Under the pieces are notes generated by a model. The model saw only the letters and a list, made by a program, of their open reading frames with translations, was not told the origin of the DNA and did not search any database. A stretch of DNA of 64,000 nucleotides from Erythrobasidium yunnanense (Eukaryota; Basidiomycota; Cystobasidiomycetes; Erythrobasidiales; Erythrobasidiaceae), in assembly GCA_001600175.1 (NCBI GenBank), contig BCJC01000003.1:1674001-1738000 (forward strand), read 5' to 3'. The position numbers and the translations under genes are program-made. Below, in pieces: positions 1 to 12,488 of this stretch; position 1 is the first letter of the stretch, and each line of letters begins with the position of its first letter.

Positions 1-176
1 CAGTAGCTGCCCGTCGGTCGAGGTTGAGAAAGGCAGAACACCTCTCAAACTTGGAAGAGCAAGTGAGAAGTCAGCAGGAACAGTTGCTTGCGCTGCAGGC
101 GGAGAAGGATAGATTGGAATTGGAGAGACAGACGTGGATGGCAAGAGCTATACATGCCGGATGGAAGGAGACTTAA
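1..176 (+). CDS. bZIP transcription factor, C-terminal fragment (cut by window edge)
   Basis: Reading from base 3 gives 57 residues ending at TAA 174-176. The first residues, AARRSRLRKAE, match the second half of a Gcn4-type basic region (AARRSR). A leucine-zipper-like stretch with NLEEQV follows, with leucines about every seven residues, and then a short tail. This is the usual C-terminal placement of the bZIP in Gcn4/Cpc1 proteins, which bind DNA as dimers and activate amino-acid biosynthesis genes. The rest of the gene lies outside the window, so Gcn4/Cpc1 identity is likely rather than proven; other AARRSR-type bZIPs remain possible. Confidence 0.8.
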   Translation, partial: VAARRSRLRKAEHLSNLEEQVRSQQEQLLALQAEKDRLELERQTWMARAIHAGWKET

Positions 177-1151
177 GAGCTTGGCTAGCGATAATCACAA
201 GATAAAAACACAAAGGGCTTCACAAAGAGATTGGACTCGCTTCACTGCTCGTGATGTACACTCCGGATAAGGGCAAGACCGGACGTATGATAGTGTACCA
301 CCTCGTATACTTTGGAAGGATCAGATCTGGACAACCCATGATAACACAACAAAAACAAGATGGATTCTCCTTCCACACCCAAAAGCCGTCGAGTTAAGAT
401 CATTCGATCTCGTCAATCTCGATGGCACTTCTGCACCGCGAGGGTTCCAGAGACTAGCTCTCAGACAGACTCTCACGGTCAGACAAGCTTCATTTCGCAC
501 ACATTTCGTTTATTCTACTTTCACTACATCCCTCGTGGATACCTTTTCACATCATGCCGCTGTCTTCATGCTCGGGCTTTTTAGCTGTCTCTTTCTCTTC
601 ACATCTCCCTTGTACGACTTTTAGCGTTTTTGCGATAGAGATCAGGATCAATGCGAATGCAATGCTATATAGCAGGAAAATTACACTTGATTGCCTTGCC
701 TTGCGATTCTTGCAGACATGAAGGGTATTACGGGGAATATCACGATTGGGCTTTCCCGCAAGCGAAGTTCTCTGCCGACAGGTAGAGTAAAATAGCTTGC
801 AACGACATCCTCCAGTGAGGAAGAGCTCCCTTGTCGACGTTCACAAATGTACAGGCTGTCATCCGGTGATATCGCGGTCTGTCATTGGGCTGCATATCGC
901 TTGTCGATAGCCTCGAGCATGGGCCAAGCTCCGTACGGTATGCAGAGTGCTGAAAGACTCCTCTTGGTCTGATTTCTGCCTGATGCTTTCGGCCATGTAA
1001 ATGAGTGCTGTAAGATTTGCCCGGCTTTCGAGGGGGTCTATACTAGCGGAACCGATCGATTCAAGCTGATGCTTATGCTCCTCGGGGACTTTGTCTAGTC
1101 TAGCTGTCTAGCCTTTGCATAGTCGGATGAAGCGTGGTCTTTCAAACGAGC
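177..1151. other. Intergenic, no gene supported
   Basis: Lies between the stops of the bZIP fragment and of TRS33, so both genes point into it. It must hold two 3' UTRs. Open frames here are short (under 75 codons), cysteine- and arginine-rich and not bounded by plausible splice sites. I see no tRNA, repeat or conserved motif. Confidence 0.5.
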
Positions 1152-2364
1152 TCATGGCTTCTGAATAGTCTTGACTTGGAAGATGCCTAGCGAGAGATGG
1201 AACATATCGATCAGCAGAGTAGACAGAGCAGTGCGGTCAGACCCACATTGGCTTCCTCCGTTATAGTCCAGAGTCACAGTAGTATGCAGACCTAGGACTG
1301 CTAAAGATCCTCGGACGATGCCAGACGGTACAGCCAGCAGCTGATAGTCAGTCGACCAATCAGCCGGTGGTCCATGACTGCTCAGCCTGAAATGCAACGT
1401 ACCTGCAATGCTTTGCGTTGTCCTTCCTCTCTCGCCGCTGGATCGTCCGGATTCGCTATCGACAGGCGAAGCAGAGGCTTGAAAGCGTTGTCTTGCAGCA
1501 CAAAGACTCCACGATGGTTTGTCCGAAGGTTGTCACTGCGCATCAGTTCAAGGTACATCGTCAGCTCAGTTCCGAAGAGTCACCCAACGCCTAGACCGAG
1601 AGTCTTACATTTGCTTGTCGTAAAGGGATGTCCATATGCTAGATACGGCGATAGTCAGCATTGCATCGCATGTAGGTACAGGCTCACTTACTCTTTGCAA
1701 AGGAACTTGACCACTTCAAGCGGTTCAAGGGCGGGAGAGGTATTGGCGGCAGCTGGTGCTGGATTTGATGCCGTGCTTTGCGATGCGGCCTGCTTTGCGA
1801 TGGGAGGCCGCTCTTTCGCCAGGCTAAAGCGAAAACATTGGAGCAGGATCAGACTGATTACTTTTGGACAAGAAATTCAGGTAGCCTCCGCCTACCGCTC
1901 TGACAGGGACCATCCTAGTCGGAAGCCGATAGTCTCCAAGCGAACGCGCAAAGCTTCGTCTATTTGCCTGGTATTGTCGACAGGCTGTAACGGCGGAGCT
2001 TCAGACAGAGAACGCGGGCCGTTCGCGCTCCCAGCCATAGATGAGGATACGCTGATGGTACTGAGCTGTTGCTGAAGGTCTCGCTCGATCAAAGCGCGAC
2101 GAGCATCATTTCGGGCCTGGGCATGTACGGCAGCTTCGAGGACCAGCGGGATCATCTGCAGGCAAGCGTCAGCACAGTGTACATCGCAGTATCAATGCAT
2201 AATCAGTCCTGCGAGCCCACTTCGATACTGAGATAGTCCCAAAGATCGGCGTCCATTTGCGGTGCCGTTTCTTCGGAAAGAGCGACGATTTGTGGTGTAA
2301 CGAGCGTCGTGCTGCTGCGCGATGCGACGCTGCTCGAAGCCATCGACGAGAGTCTGGCTGCCAT
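1152..2364 (-). CDS. TRS33: TRAPP complex subunit Trs33 (TRAPPC6)
   Basis: Six exons on the minus strand: 2364-2221, 2155-1896, 1823-1692, 1638-1609, 1535-1403, 1340-1152; 295 residues. The product has the TRAPPC6 Bet3-fold signatures in order: a YLSIEM helix start, RLETIGFRLG, a SERLAKERP turn, LEVVKFLCKDIWT, the near-invariant KQIDNLRTNHRG, and VLQDNAFKPL. Trs33 is a small core subunit of the TRAPP Rab-GEF complexes that act on Ypt1/Ypt31 in ER-Golgi and Golgi traffic. The N-terminal 40 residues and an insert around residues 75-110 (Ala/Ser/Pro) are extra compared with human TRAPPC6. The 30-nt fourth exon is notable. The gene is divergent from TRS31. Confidence 0.93.
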
Positions 2365-2424
2365 GGCGTATTCGTTGGCGCCGGCACTTTCTGTTGGTTT
2401 CGTAACGATATCAAGCAGCAGGAA
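2365..2424. promoter_or_regulatory. 60-bp bidirectional promoter gap between TRS33 and TRS31
   Basis: Only 60 bp separate the predicted start codons of two divergent genes for subunits of the same complex. Whatever sets their transcription must lie here or inside the 5' ends of the genes. No TATA box is obvious. This is inferred from the gene models; if either start is further downstream the gap widens. Confidence 0.55.
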
Positions 2425-3272
2425 ATGTCCTTTTACGATGCAAGTAGCGCGATGAGCACCAATTCTGGCTATCCTTCTGGCTCTACAGCTGCGAATTCAT
2501 CGCGGTTAAGCTTGCAGTCTACCTCGTCCGGAGCCGCTTCGGTTCTCAAACGCGCTTCTGCCATCCCTTCTCTCTCGTCCTCCTCTGCACCTTCTTCCGC
2601 TCCCTCACCTCTCTCTGTTAACATCCTTGACCGGCCTCTGGGCAAGACGAGAGGGACAGAGGTCGCCTATGGAGCATGGGCTTTCCTGTTCAGCGAGATC
2701 GTAAAGTACACGCAAAGGAGGGTGAATGGGATAGCGGACTTCGAGACAAGGCTCGCCAACATTGGCTATAGAGTGGGAGTCAGACTGGTGGAGCTTTTGC
2801 CTCTGAGAGACTCGTTACCGGCATCGACAAGCAGGGGTGCTGCAGGTCCTCCACGCTTCACCAGGCTCCTTCCTGTGCTACACTACGTCCACACCACACT
2901 CTTCAGGTACCTCTTTGGTAGACCTGCTAGCAGCTTGGAGAAGTCTACGGAAAACGAGGATGAATACATGATAGGAGACGACGAACCTGTTCTTGATCGT
3001 GGAGTGCATGTGCCCAAGGAAATGAGCACTCTCTCCACGAACGCTCTGCTGGCGGGGTTGGTCGAAGCCGTCATGGATGGCCTAGGTTTCGTGAGCTGCA
3101 CGCTCGTTGGCTATATGCTAAGCAAAGACTAATACAGTATGGACCCCTCCAGCCATCAAGAGTCACATCGCATCTCGTACCGTCGGATCAATATCCTCGG
3201 CGTAAAGTCCTGCTCATCAAGCTAAACAAACCGGTCATGCAACGTGAAGCAGCGCTGGCAAGCGCGAAATGA
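2425..3272 (+). CDS. TRS31: TRAPP complex subunit Trs31 (TRAPPC5)
   Basis: Two exons, 2425-3090 and 3138-3272, separated by a 47-bp intron (GTGAGC...ACAG); 266 residues. After a Ser-rich leader of about 65 residues comes the Trs31 core: ILDRPLGKTRGTEV, FLFSEIV, RVNGIADFETRL and LGYRVGVRL-like YRVGVRLVELL. The second exon supplies the conserved C-terminal strand with PSDQYPRRKVLLIKL. Trs31 is a core TRAPP subunit with a Bet3-like fold. The ATG at 2425 was chosen because translation upstream overlaps the divergent TRS33 first exon and loses similarity. Residues around 195-215 (acidic, EDEYMIGDD) look like a lineage-specific loop. Confidence 0.93.
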
Positions 3273-3588
3273 TGGACGGATCAGGCATATTTCAGATCAG
3301 GAAGCAGTCATGTTGTTGTAGACATTCCAGAGTGAGACAGCGAAGGTAGCCGGAAGGCGAAGGGGCACACGAGCAAGTCAGCTCTGGCGAATCCGAATCC
3401 CTCCTGAATGGCAAACATGGCGCACCGGATCTATGCTGACAGGCTGCTTGTGATCTCGGGATTTTGATTTCAAAGGAAGACATAAAGTAAACTTGAAGAC
3501 TGAGAATAACGGATATGCAAGAAATCTGTATACAGGTTTGCGAGTTTGCATGATACATGGGTAAACTAAGCTACTTCTGTGCCAACGA
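3273..3588. other. Convergent gap between TRS31 and phosphatase gene
   Basis: 316 bp between two stop codons facing each other. It holds the 3' UTRs of both genes. Nothing else is visible. Confidence 0.5.
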
Positions 3589-6500
3589 CTAGATCTTGAC
3601 CCCCTCATCGATCAAATCGCTCCGGATACCTGCCATCAAGGCTAGATACGTGAAGGCATACTGCCCAGCATTGGCTACGGAGCTCATACGCTGTTCTCGC
3701 ATCTGGTCGACCAATGCCTTTATAGGCTCGCTATGGTCTTCAGGTAGTAGAGTCCGGCATTTGAGCTTTTCGACTAAGGCGGATGTAGAATCATCCCCTT
3801 CGCTAGCGGCTTTCTCTGTAGCAGTCGCTCGTTTGGGTGACTGCTCGGCTTCTGACTCGCTATCTAATGTCATGGCTTGCATGTAGTCGCTGTTTGACTC
3901 CGATGAACCGGGCTGCAAGCGGCGTTGCAGCTTCGATGCGGACGGAGTTTTGGGTGCCGAGAATGGCGCAGGCGAGTCGCATTGCCTATCAATGTCCATC
4001 ACATTGCTTGAGAATGCCACTCCCGAGGAGTTGTCGCCAGATGGCCTGTTACGCTCCTCCTTGTAGCGGTCCAAGAGCGTATCTACTGCTATGAAGGCTG
4101 TTTACAAGGCAGATGGGTCAGTGTGCTGGAGGACTAAGGATAGACATGCAGTACGTACTTCCGGTGCGGCCGACACCAGCCGAACAATGCACTAGAATTG
4201 GTGCGTCAGGATGCCCGGAAATCTGCTTTGCTCGGTTGGTCTCATGGATGAGGTCGACTACACAGCCGGGATCCGGAGGAATATCGAAATCGGGCCAACG
4301 AATGTACTGGATGTGTGTGACTATGAAGGGCGGCTCGGCGGGTGTATTTTTGTTTCGAATTTCTAGTGTCCGCCTAACAGTCGCTGCATCTAAGCGGCTA
4401 GCGCGCCCTTTCGAGGACGGAGTGTTCACACTTGGTGTTTCAGCCGATTCCTTGTCTCTAGTATCTGTCTGAGATGGCAGCGGCGCCTCCATGCCGAAAA
4501 AGCCGAAATTGTCATTGATCGATTCTTGCATAGCTGACATATCTCCTTTCTCTTCCACGATCTTGACAGAGACAGTCTCGTATTCGGCGGTCTTGAAGTA
4601 GTTGTAGCATTTTTCGCGGCCGCCCTCAGCAAGAAGGGTAAGCATGACAATCGTGGAAGCTTTCTCCTGTAGTACAAGCTGCCAGAAGTGTTCTGTCGTC
4701 GATTCAAGCGGACCTTGCGAAGCTATGTAATGGCGCCCTGACCCGCGTAACCGTATATGGGAGGCATTGATGTAGTCGCCTGAGGCAGGCTCTGCGTCCC
4801 GATGTAAGCGGACCCGTGCATGCTCATACTGGATTCGTCCAAATTGGTCAGTAAAGGGAGTGAATCCGTAGATAGGGAAACCTACCGGCCACATATTCTT
4901 GTAGCGGTTCAGATGGCCTTTTTCGACTCCAGCAGAAATCGAGAAAGGGTGATAGTCCTCATTAGGCTCCTCCCTCTGCGCCGCCTTACCAGACATGTTC
5001 GGCTCCTTAGCAGAACTCTCTTGCGGCTTCACGGGCGCTGTTGTACTTTGCTGGCAATGCCAGTCGAGGATACCCTGCAGACGTTTCTGCTCCCTCTGCT
5101 CAATATCGAAGAACTCAGTATTGACTTTGACTGCTCGGGATTGTGGAGATAGGCGACATATATCTTGTAAGAAGGGCGGGTAGTATTTCACCAGTTGCGG
5201 AGCCATGAACTCCGAGGGAACATGCATAGGCTTGGTATGCGCCAGCATAGTATCAAGATCTTGAGTCTGCGATATATATGCTTAGCTCAACGTAAGTTCC
5301 CTCGTAGACGGTCCTTACCTCAATATTCTGCCTGATGTTGTCGAAGAACGGATTCGCAGCTTGCCGTGTGTTGACTGCACCACGACTTTCGCCTTTCATT
5401 CCCGCAGGATATTCTACTTTGCCTTTCGTATTGCTTGGACTTGATGCACTAGCGTAATTTTGGAGACCAGTGTTTGGCGACTTGCCGACATCTTCGAGAT
5501 TGCCTGCTGAAGCAGCAGCCGTTGAACCTAGTTGGAAAGCGGACATCGGAAGGTTCTTGGGCCTGATGACAGGCGTAGAGGCGGATTTGACAGGCTTCGC
5601 GACATCAGAGGTGGCTGTCGCATCGTTACTACCCGTCATTGAGGTCGCCATGCGGAGTGGCCTTTTACGCATGTCTGGTAGTGCTAGCTTCTTCCGATCG
5701 AAAGATCCAACGGAGTTCTCATCCATCGAAGACTGAGAAGATGCCAATGAAGTGCTGAACAGCGAGTCTGACCCGGCTGAGCCTGAAGAGGCCGATGAAC
5801 TACTCGGCGGCCCAGTCGCCAGCATCCCTTGTTTCAGCTTGGCTGCCGTACCGGAGATCGTGTGTCCTGCATTGCCAGGCGCTGCTGTCGTACTACTTTC
5901 TTCCATTCTCTGATCTTGCATCTCCTCATCCTCTTCGGCGGTATCCCCATCTTCACCTTCCGTTTCAGATAGCGCATTCTGCTCAATAACATGGTCCAAC
6001 AAGCCATTCCCACTTCCTTCGTTCTCGTCTAAGTACTTTTGGATGCTAGAGAATCCTCCTTTAAGCCATCCTAGTTCACCCTTGAAACCTTGACGATCAA
6101 GCTTAGCAAGCAGCGAGTGCAGAAGCCCCTCGTTGACAAGATAGTTGCTTTCCTGATCTATCAAGAGTATCCGCCTGATTTGCTTGCCAGCGACATTGTC
6201 CAGATTCAAAGCCGAAGCGAACAGCTGTCTCTCCCGCTTCGAGCATAAGGTCTCGGAGATCTTGCTGAGACCGAAATTCGGCCTCCGTAAGAGTGTCGAA
6301 GGGACACAGACATTGATGCTTCCCGCTATTCTGCCTTGGGCCATATAAGCGGTATGCGGTCGCAGGTCCAGGATCAAAGTATGTGAACTATACGATGGTT
6401 CGCCGCTTGTCTGACGCGCGCGCCCGCTTGAGCTTGATGATGCAGTCCCTGGCTGGCCCTGTTGCAAGGTCTCCGAGAGTACCTCAGCAAGAGCTTCCGG

Positions 6501-7400
6501 CGAGCTGATACACCTGAAGCGTGGATTGGAGATGGCAGATCCTCGTCGCATGCCGGATGCAGTGGTGCTGGCACCAACTCTCGGCAGATTACCGCCCAAA
6601 CTGCCGCGAAATTGGCTTGACGTCGATACCGGAGACGAGTTTGCCGAAGATGAAGCTGAAGCAGAGAAACTCGCTTCAAGAGACGTAGTGGAAGTGGAAG
6701 GCTTGTAGCTGGACGTAGCAGTGGCGGCAGGCGTGGCGGCTGAGAGCGATAGCTTGGGCATATTCTTGTACTGCAAAGGTTGCTGAAGCTGTTTGGCGAA
6801 TGGATGGTGGTCTTCCGGAGTTTGAGAGGGCGAAGCGTTCTTGCTTGAGGAGGAAGAACTGGAGGAGGGCGGGCTCTGTGAACCTAATTGTCTAGGACTA
6901 GAAATGATAGGCGTTCGCACGCTCTTGTGAGAGTGAGTAGATGGATGATGCTGTCGCTTTTGACTCCTGCCTCCAGGACTGCCCATAGGCCATACTGTAG
7001 AGCCAGGAAACTGCTGGTGCTGCGGGTGCTGCTGAGATATGCCTGACACCGTAGGCGGGCCTATTCCTACTCCATGACCTCTTCTAGACAAGATTGCCTG
7101 CTGAAAAGCTGAACTTGCGCCATTCTGAGCTGGGAAAGCTGTAGGATGACCGAGTTGGAACGGATTCGCAGTAGGTTGGCCAAGCCCGGCGGTCATGGTT
7201 GCATCCTGTCCTGCATCGTTGACTCTCTCGCTACTGCTACCACCTTCTCCTGCTCCAAGGAAGAAAAACTGAGAAGATGACGAAGAAGAAGGCCTAGTCG
7301 ACCCATTTCCGCCTCCAAAGTAATCAGGTTCGCCAGCGGAGTCAGAGTCGCCCACAGAGGTCGCAGCTACCCCAGGAGTCGGCGCATGAAAGTAGTCCAT
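3589..7400 (-). CDS. Rhodanese-domain protein tyrosine phosphatase (Pyp1/Ptp2-3 type)
   Basis: Three exons, 7400-5319, 5266-4159 and 4097-3589, giving about 1232 residues. The first ~290 residues are low-complexity (Ser/Gln/Pro). A rhodanese/Cdc25-like domain follows at roughly 290-465 (LILDLRP, RILLID, LGWLKGGF), as in fission-yeast Pyp1/Pyp2. The classical PTP domain near the C terminus has NRYKN, DYINASHI, the WPDFD loop, the active-site loop HCSAGVGRTG with its nucleophilic Cys and Arg, and the late REQRM motif. The last intron splits the codon just after that loop. These enzymes dephosphorylate MAP kinases such as Hog1/Sty1. A longer N terminus from an in-frame ATG at 7586 is possible but that stretch does not look coding. 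Confidence 0.9.
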
Positions 7401-7751
7401 TCGGTATCCCTCGTTTTCAAGCGCAATTCCAGTACGCTTCAGACGAGCGTCATCGATTGCGCAGAAGTCGCAAAAGTCCAGCAAACGGCGAGCAGAGCGT
7501 TCAGAGTGGTGTATGCTTCTTCTGGACTGTTCTGGATGTCCTAGATGCCCCAGACTTTCCGTGGTTTTCGCTACTTCGAGATTCACGAAGGCGGATTTGT
7601 CAGAAGCTCAAGAAGCCCGACTTGCATTCGTGAAGCACCAACAAGCAAGAAATCGTAAATCACTTCATTGGAGGCTAATGCCCAAGATTACAGAGACATC
7701 CCTTGTTCCCATCTGCCCTGCTCCCCCATGTCCTGCAAACTAACGACTACG
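7401..7751. other. Gap between phosphatase start and candidate small gene
   Basis: About 350 bp upstream of the phosphatase ATG, with pyrimidine-rich tracts. No supported gene. It would contain the phosphatase promoter and, if the candidate at 7752-8138 is real, its 3' UTR. Confidence 0.4.
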
Positions 7752-8138
7752 TTAGACCTTCGTCCCTGCCGCCTCAAACGGCGTACGGTATATCCACAAT
7801 GGAGCGAGGGCAGCCCTTGTGCCGGTGCCGAAAGCCAAACGCCCTTTACGTTCTACCTGATCTGCGGGGATGTCCATTCGGCATTTATTTCTTCATCTCC
7901 TAGCTGGCCAGAGTTACCTCCTGTGGAGCTCTGAAGAATCCTTGCTCGATATGCATCGCCGCTACTTCAAGGTGCGGGTCACAACAGACGTCTGGCATTC
8001 TGGCTCGGGTATCAGAGTATATAGTTCAGCAGACGGGAAAGCACAACTTTGTAACTCACTTATGAGCGTCAGGACAACTCCCTTCTGCCGAACCTCATCG
8101 ATCCACCCCTGCCAGCGCTTACTGGGTGTACTGGGCAT
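7752..8138 (-). CDS. Candidate small three-exon gene, product unrecognised
   Basis: Proposed exons 8138-8060, 7991-7918 and 7856-7752 encode 85 residues from ATG to TAA with consistent phases. The product is mildly basic, has RWQGWIDEVRQKG near its start, a central EVAAMHIEQGFFR and a C-terminal LAPLWIYRTPFE. Donors GTGAGT and GTAACT and CAG acceptors fit the local introns (68 and 61 bp). I do not recognise a family. No single exon is long enough to exclude chance, so this rests on the coherence of splice sites, frame and protein-like composition. The position, filling an otherwise large 1.4-kb gap, also favours a gene. Confidence 0.42.
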
Positions 8139-8832
8139 GTAGTGAGCTTATGACCTGCTCAGCGCGCTATCTGCTCTCGCCCAGCAGCATATGTGCTACA
8201 CAAGATCGCGCAACGCTTCCATGCTATTTCCTTGGTCAGCTCCTGGAGCTTTCTAGTATTAGTTCATTCCACAGACACTCAATGCCAACGCTTATGAGGC
8301 TAATCCGGGCAATGATGCTCTGAGACCCGCTTAAATATATTACTGCTGACCTGAGACTCCCTCTATACCTCTTAAGATGCTGAGCGAACGACATTCGGGT
8401 GCGCTGCGGACGCATTCGGCCAATACAGGTCGAAACTGGATGTTTCGGTCTACAGGATGCGGGCAGGAACAAAAAGCTTGGCCTTGGTATACGAACTCGA
8501 GCTGCTACGAGCGAAGCAATGATCCAATCCCATACGGGTCGGCACTCGGGAGGCGGAAAAGGGCAGAGGCAGAGGCTAATGGCCGACACAGTGGATTTCT
8601 ATCTGCTGCAGTTGCAGAGCAGTATGCATTCTTGCTATGATCTGAAGGTCCTGATGAGAATAGTGTGTAAGAGAACCATAAGTATGCAATTCTTTGCTCC
8701 GCTTGAACAAGTCCACAATGCCGACTTCGAAAAGGTCCTTCGATAGCGCAAGCGAGCTTCGGTAGTCTTCACAGAGGTCTTGCTTCTACTCTAGGCGCAC
8801 CGACGTCGCCTATATATTCGCGTCGCGTAAAT
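8139..8832. other. Intergenic, upstream of the WD40 gene
   Basis: About 690 bp carrying the promoter of the WD40 gene and possibly of the small minus-strand gene. Frames of up to ~115 codons exist on both strands but lack splice or composition support. Confidence 0.4.
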
Positions 8833-10879
<2,047 letters not shown>

Positions 10880-11189
10880 TGCAGCCTTGCCTCCCCTTGG
10901 CGGTAGATCCCGCTCGCAAAAGGCATCATTCACGCACAAGCCAGCCGCAAAGCTGTACCATTCCGCGCAGTAAAAGGGGAGCGCAGAAACTCTCCCATAG
11001 CCATACCTGAGGCAGGCCTTGGCACGCCCTCCTCCGTGGGCACCAAGAGAGATTCTTTGAAGTAAGCTGTGCAATATCAGCATGTTAGCATGTCGTTGTA
11101 CATAAGCGTACACAGTTTTCCGTGCAAAGCTTCGTTCTTCGTCGTTGTCGTCGTTGCACCTTTGATCCCCTCGAAAAGCAAGACGAGAT
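10880..11189. other. Short intergenic interval
   Basis: 310 bp between two plus-strand genes, holding the WD40 3' UTR and the promoter of the LYR gene. No other feature seen. Confidence 0.5.
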
Positions 11190-11848
11190 ATGCTGACCTT
11201 TCGCACCTCGCTCCACGAGAACCTTATCAGACCAGCGCTTCAGACGTCTTCCTGCTGTTGCCGATGCTATTCTTCCAAGCCTGCTCCAGCCCCGGCGCGA
11301 ACCTCTCGCTTCGCGACAGCTGGTGAACCGCCTTTGACGCTAGATCACGTATGTCTCGTTGGCCAGACTGTTCTGGCTTTTATATGAATCGTCACATATG
11401 CCCATCCTTCAGTTTCTTCTGCATTCGCGGGTTATCGGACTGTATCGATCTTTCGTTCGAAACACCAGAGGTAGGCGTCTACAGATGAACCTTCTAACAT
11501 TTCTATCCCTCTTCGTTCCTCCTTCTCTTCACGTTATATTGAGATTGCGATCTACTTCTACCAGGCCTCGGGGATCTCAAGAGCCGTCATGAGACGGTAC
11601 AATGGATACGATCAGAATTTGAGCAGAATAGACAAGAGCGGAATATAGTATGCTTCCTCAGTACTGCAACCTCTAGAAAACACTGACAGCTAATTGTGTC
11701 GACAATCTAGACGAAAATCAAGTCACTACTAGCAAGCGGGAAACGACAGCTCAAGCAGGTGTCAACTTCGACGATGCTGGTAGGCAGTCAAGGCGATAAG
11801 TATAGAGGTCTGAGAGAAGCGACAAAACAGCAAAGCACCGCCTCTTGA
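11190..11848 (+). CDS. Mitochondrial LYR-motif protein, LYRM2-like
   Basis: Four exons, 11190-11348, 11413-11470, 11565-11647 and 11711-11848; 145 residues. The N terminus is Arg/Ser/Cys-rich without acids, a plausible mitochondrial presequence of about 40 residues. It is followed by the complex1_LYR pattern: SRVIGLYRSFVRN (the L-Y-R), ETVQWIRSEFEQNR and the IKSLLASGKRQLKQ helix. This order and spacing match LYRM2, which in animals is linked to respiratory complex assembly through acyl-ACP or Fe-S delivery. The C-terminal 25 residues are an extra polar tail. Confidence 0.85.
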
Positions 11849-12488
11849 TCGAAGTCATGCTTTGCGAGAAAGCTACGCACGAGGTCCAGTCAATTACAAC
11901 GTGTTGTGGATAAATCATCTAGTTGGTTCGCATTGTGTTCAGGTGCTCCGCCTACAGATTACGGAATGGAGAGACTTTCATCGCTAAAATACCCTGTCTG
12001 GACCAATCCCGCTAGCTTTCTTGCAGTTGCAGTATTGAAAAGTAATCGAGAAGGTCTCTCAGCTACTATCTGATGCTTCCATTATCATCGTGCCTGGGCG
12101 GTTTTATCTTATACATCTCGGGCTGCACCCGTACGTGCCTGGTCATCCGATGTAGCCGGTTTTTCAGCTGAGGCTCCACTTTTGGTGCGTGCTTTCTTTG
12201 TCAAAGTTCTGTAGCTTCTCTAGTAAGCGCGCCACGCCAAAGAGAACGAGGAACCGAGTTCAGCAAACAGGATGGTTTGGAACGAGAAACAGGAAGGAAG
12301 GAAGCCAGTGAGCGAGTCATCGACCCCAGAGGAGATATACAATGAGGTCATTGGAAGAAGACGACAAATTTGTTGATGTCGAAGGTTTGCAATACAACGG
12401 AAAGGCGAACGAGGGCTTGACGAGCGCTTCTTCCATAGGTCTCGCTTCTTCTGTGGGTCTGCGTTCTTCCGAGAGGTATATGGAGCCC
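11849..12488. other. Convergent gap between LYR gene and zinc-finger gene
   Basis: 640 bp between facing stop codons. No gene is supported. It holds both 3' UTRs and several pyrimidine-rich stretches. Confidence 0.45.

Noticed and set aside
1374-2075. 233-codon plus-strand frame antisense to TRS33
   Set aside because: The minus strand gives a complete Trs33 with conserved motifs through the same bases; the plus frame is Arg/Cys-rich and matches nothing.
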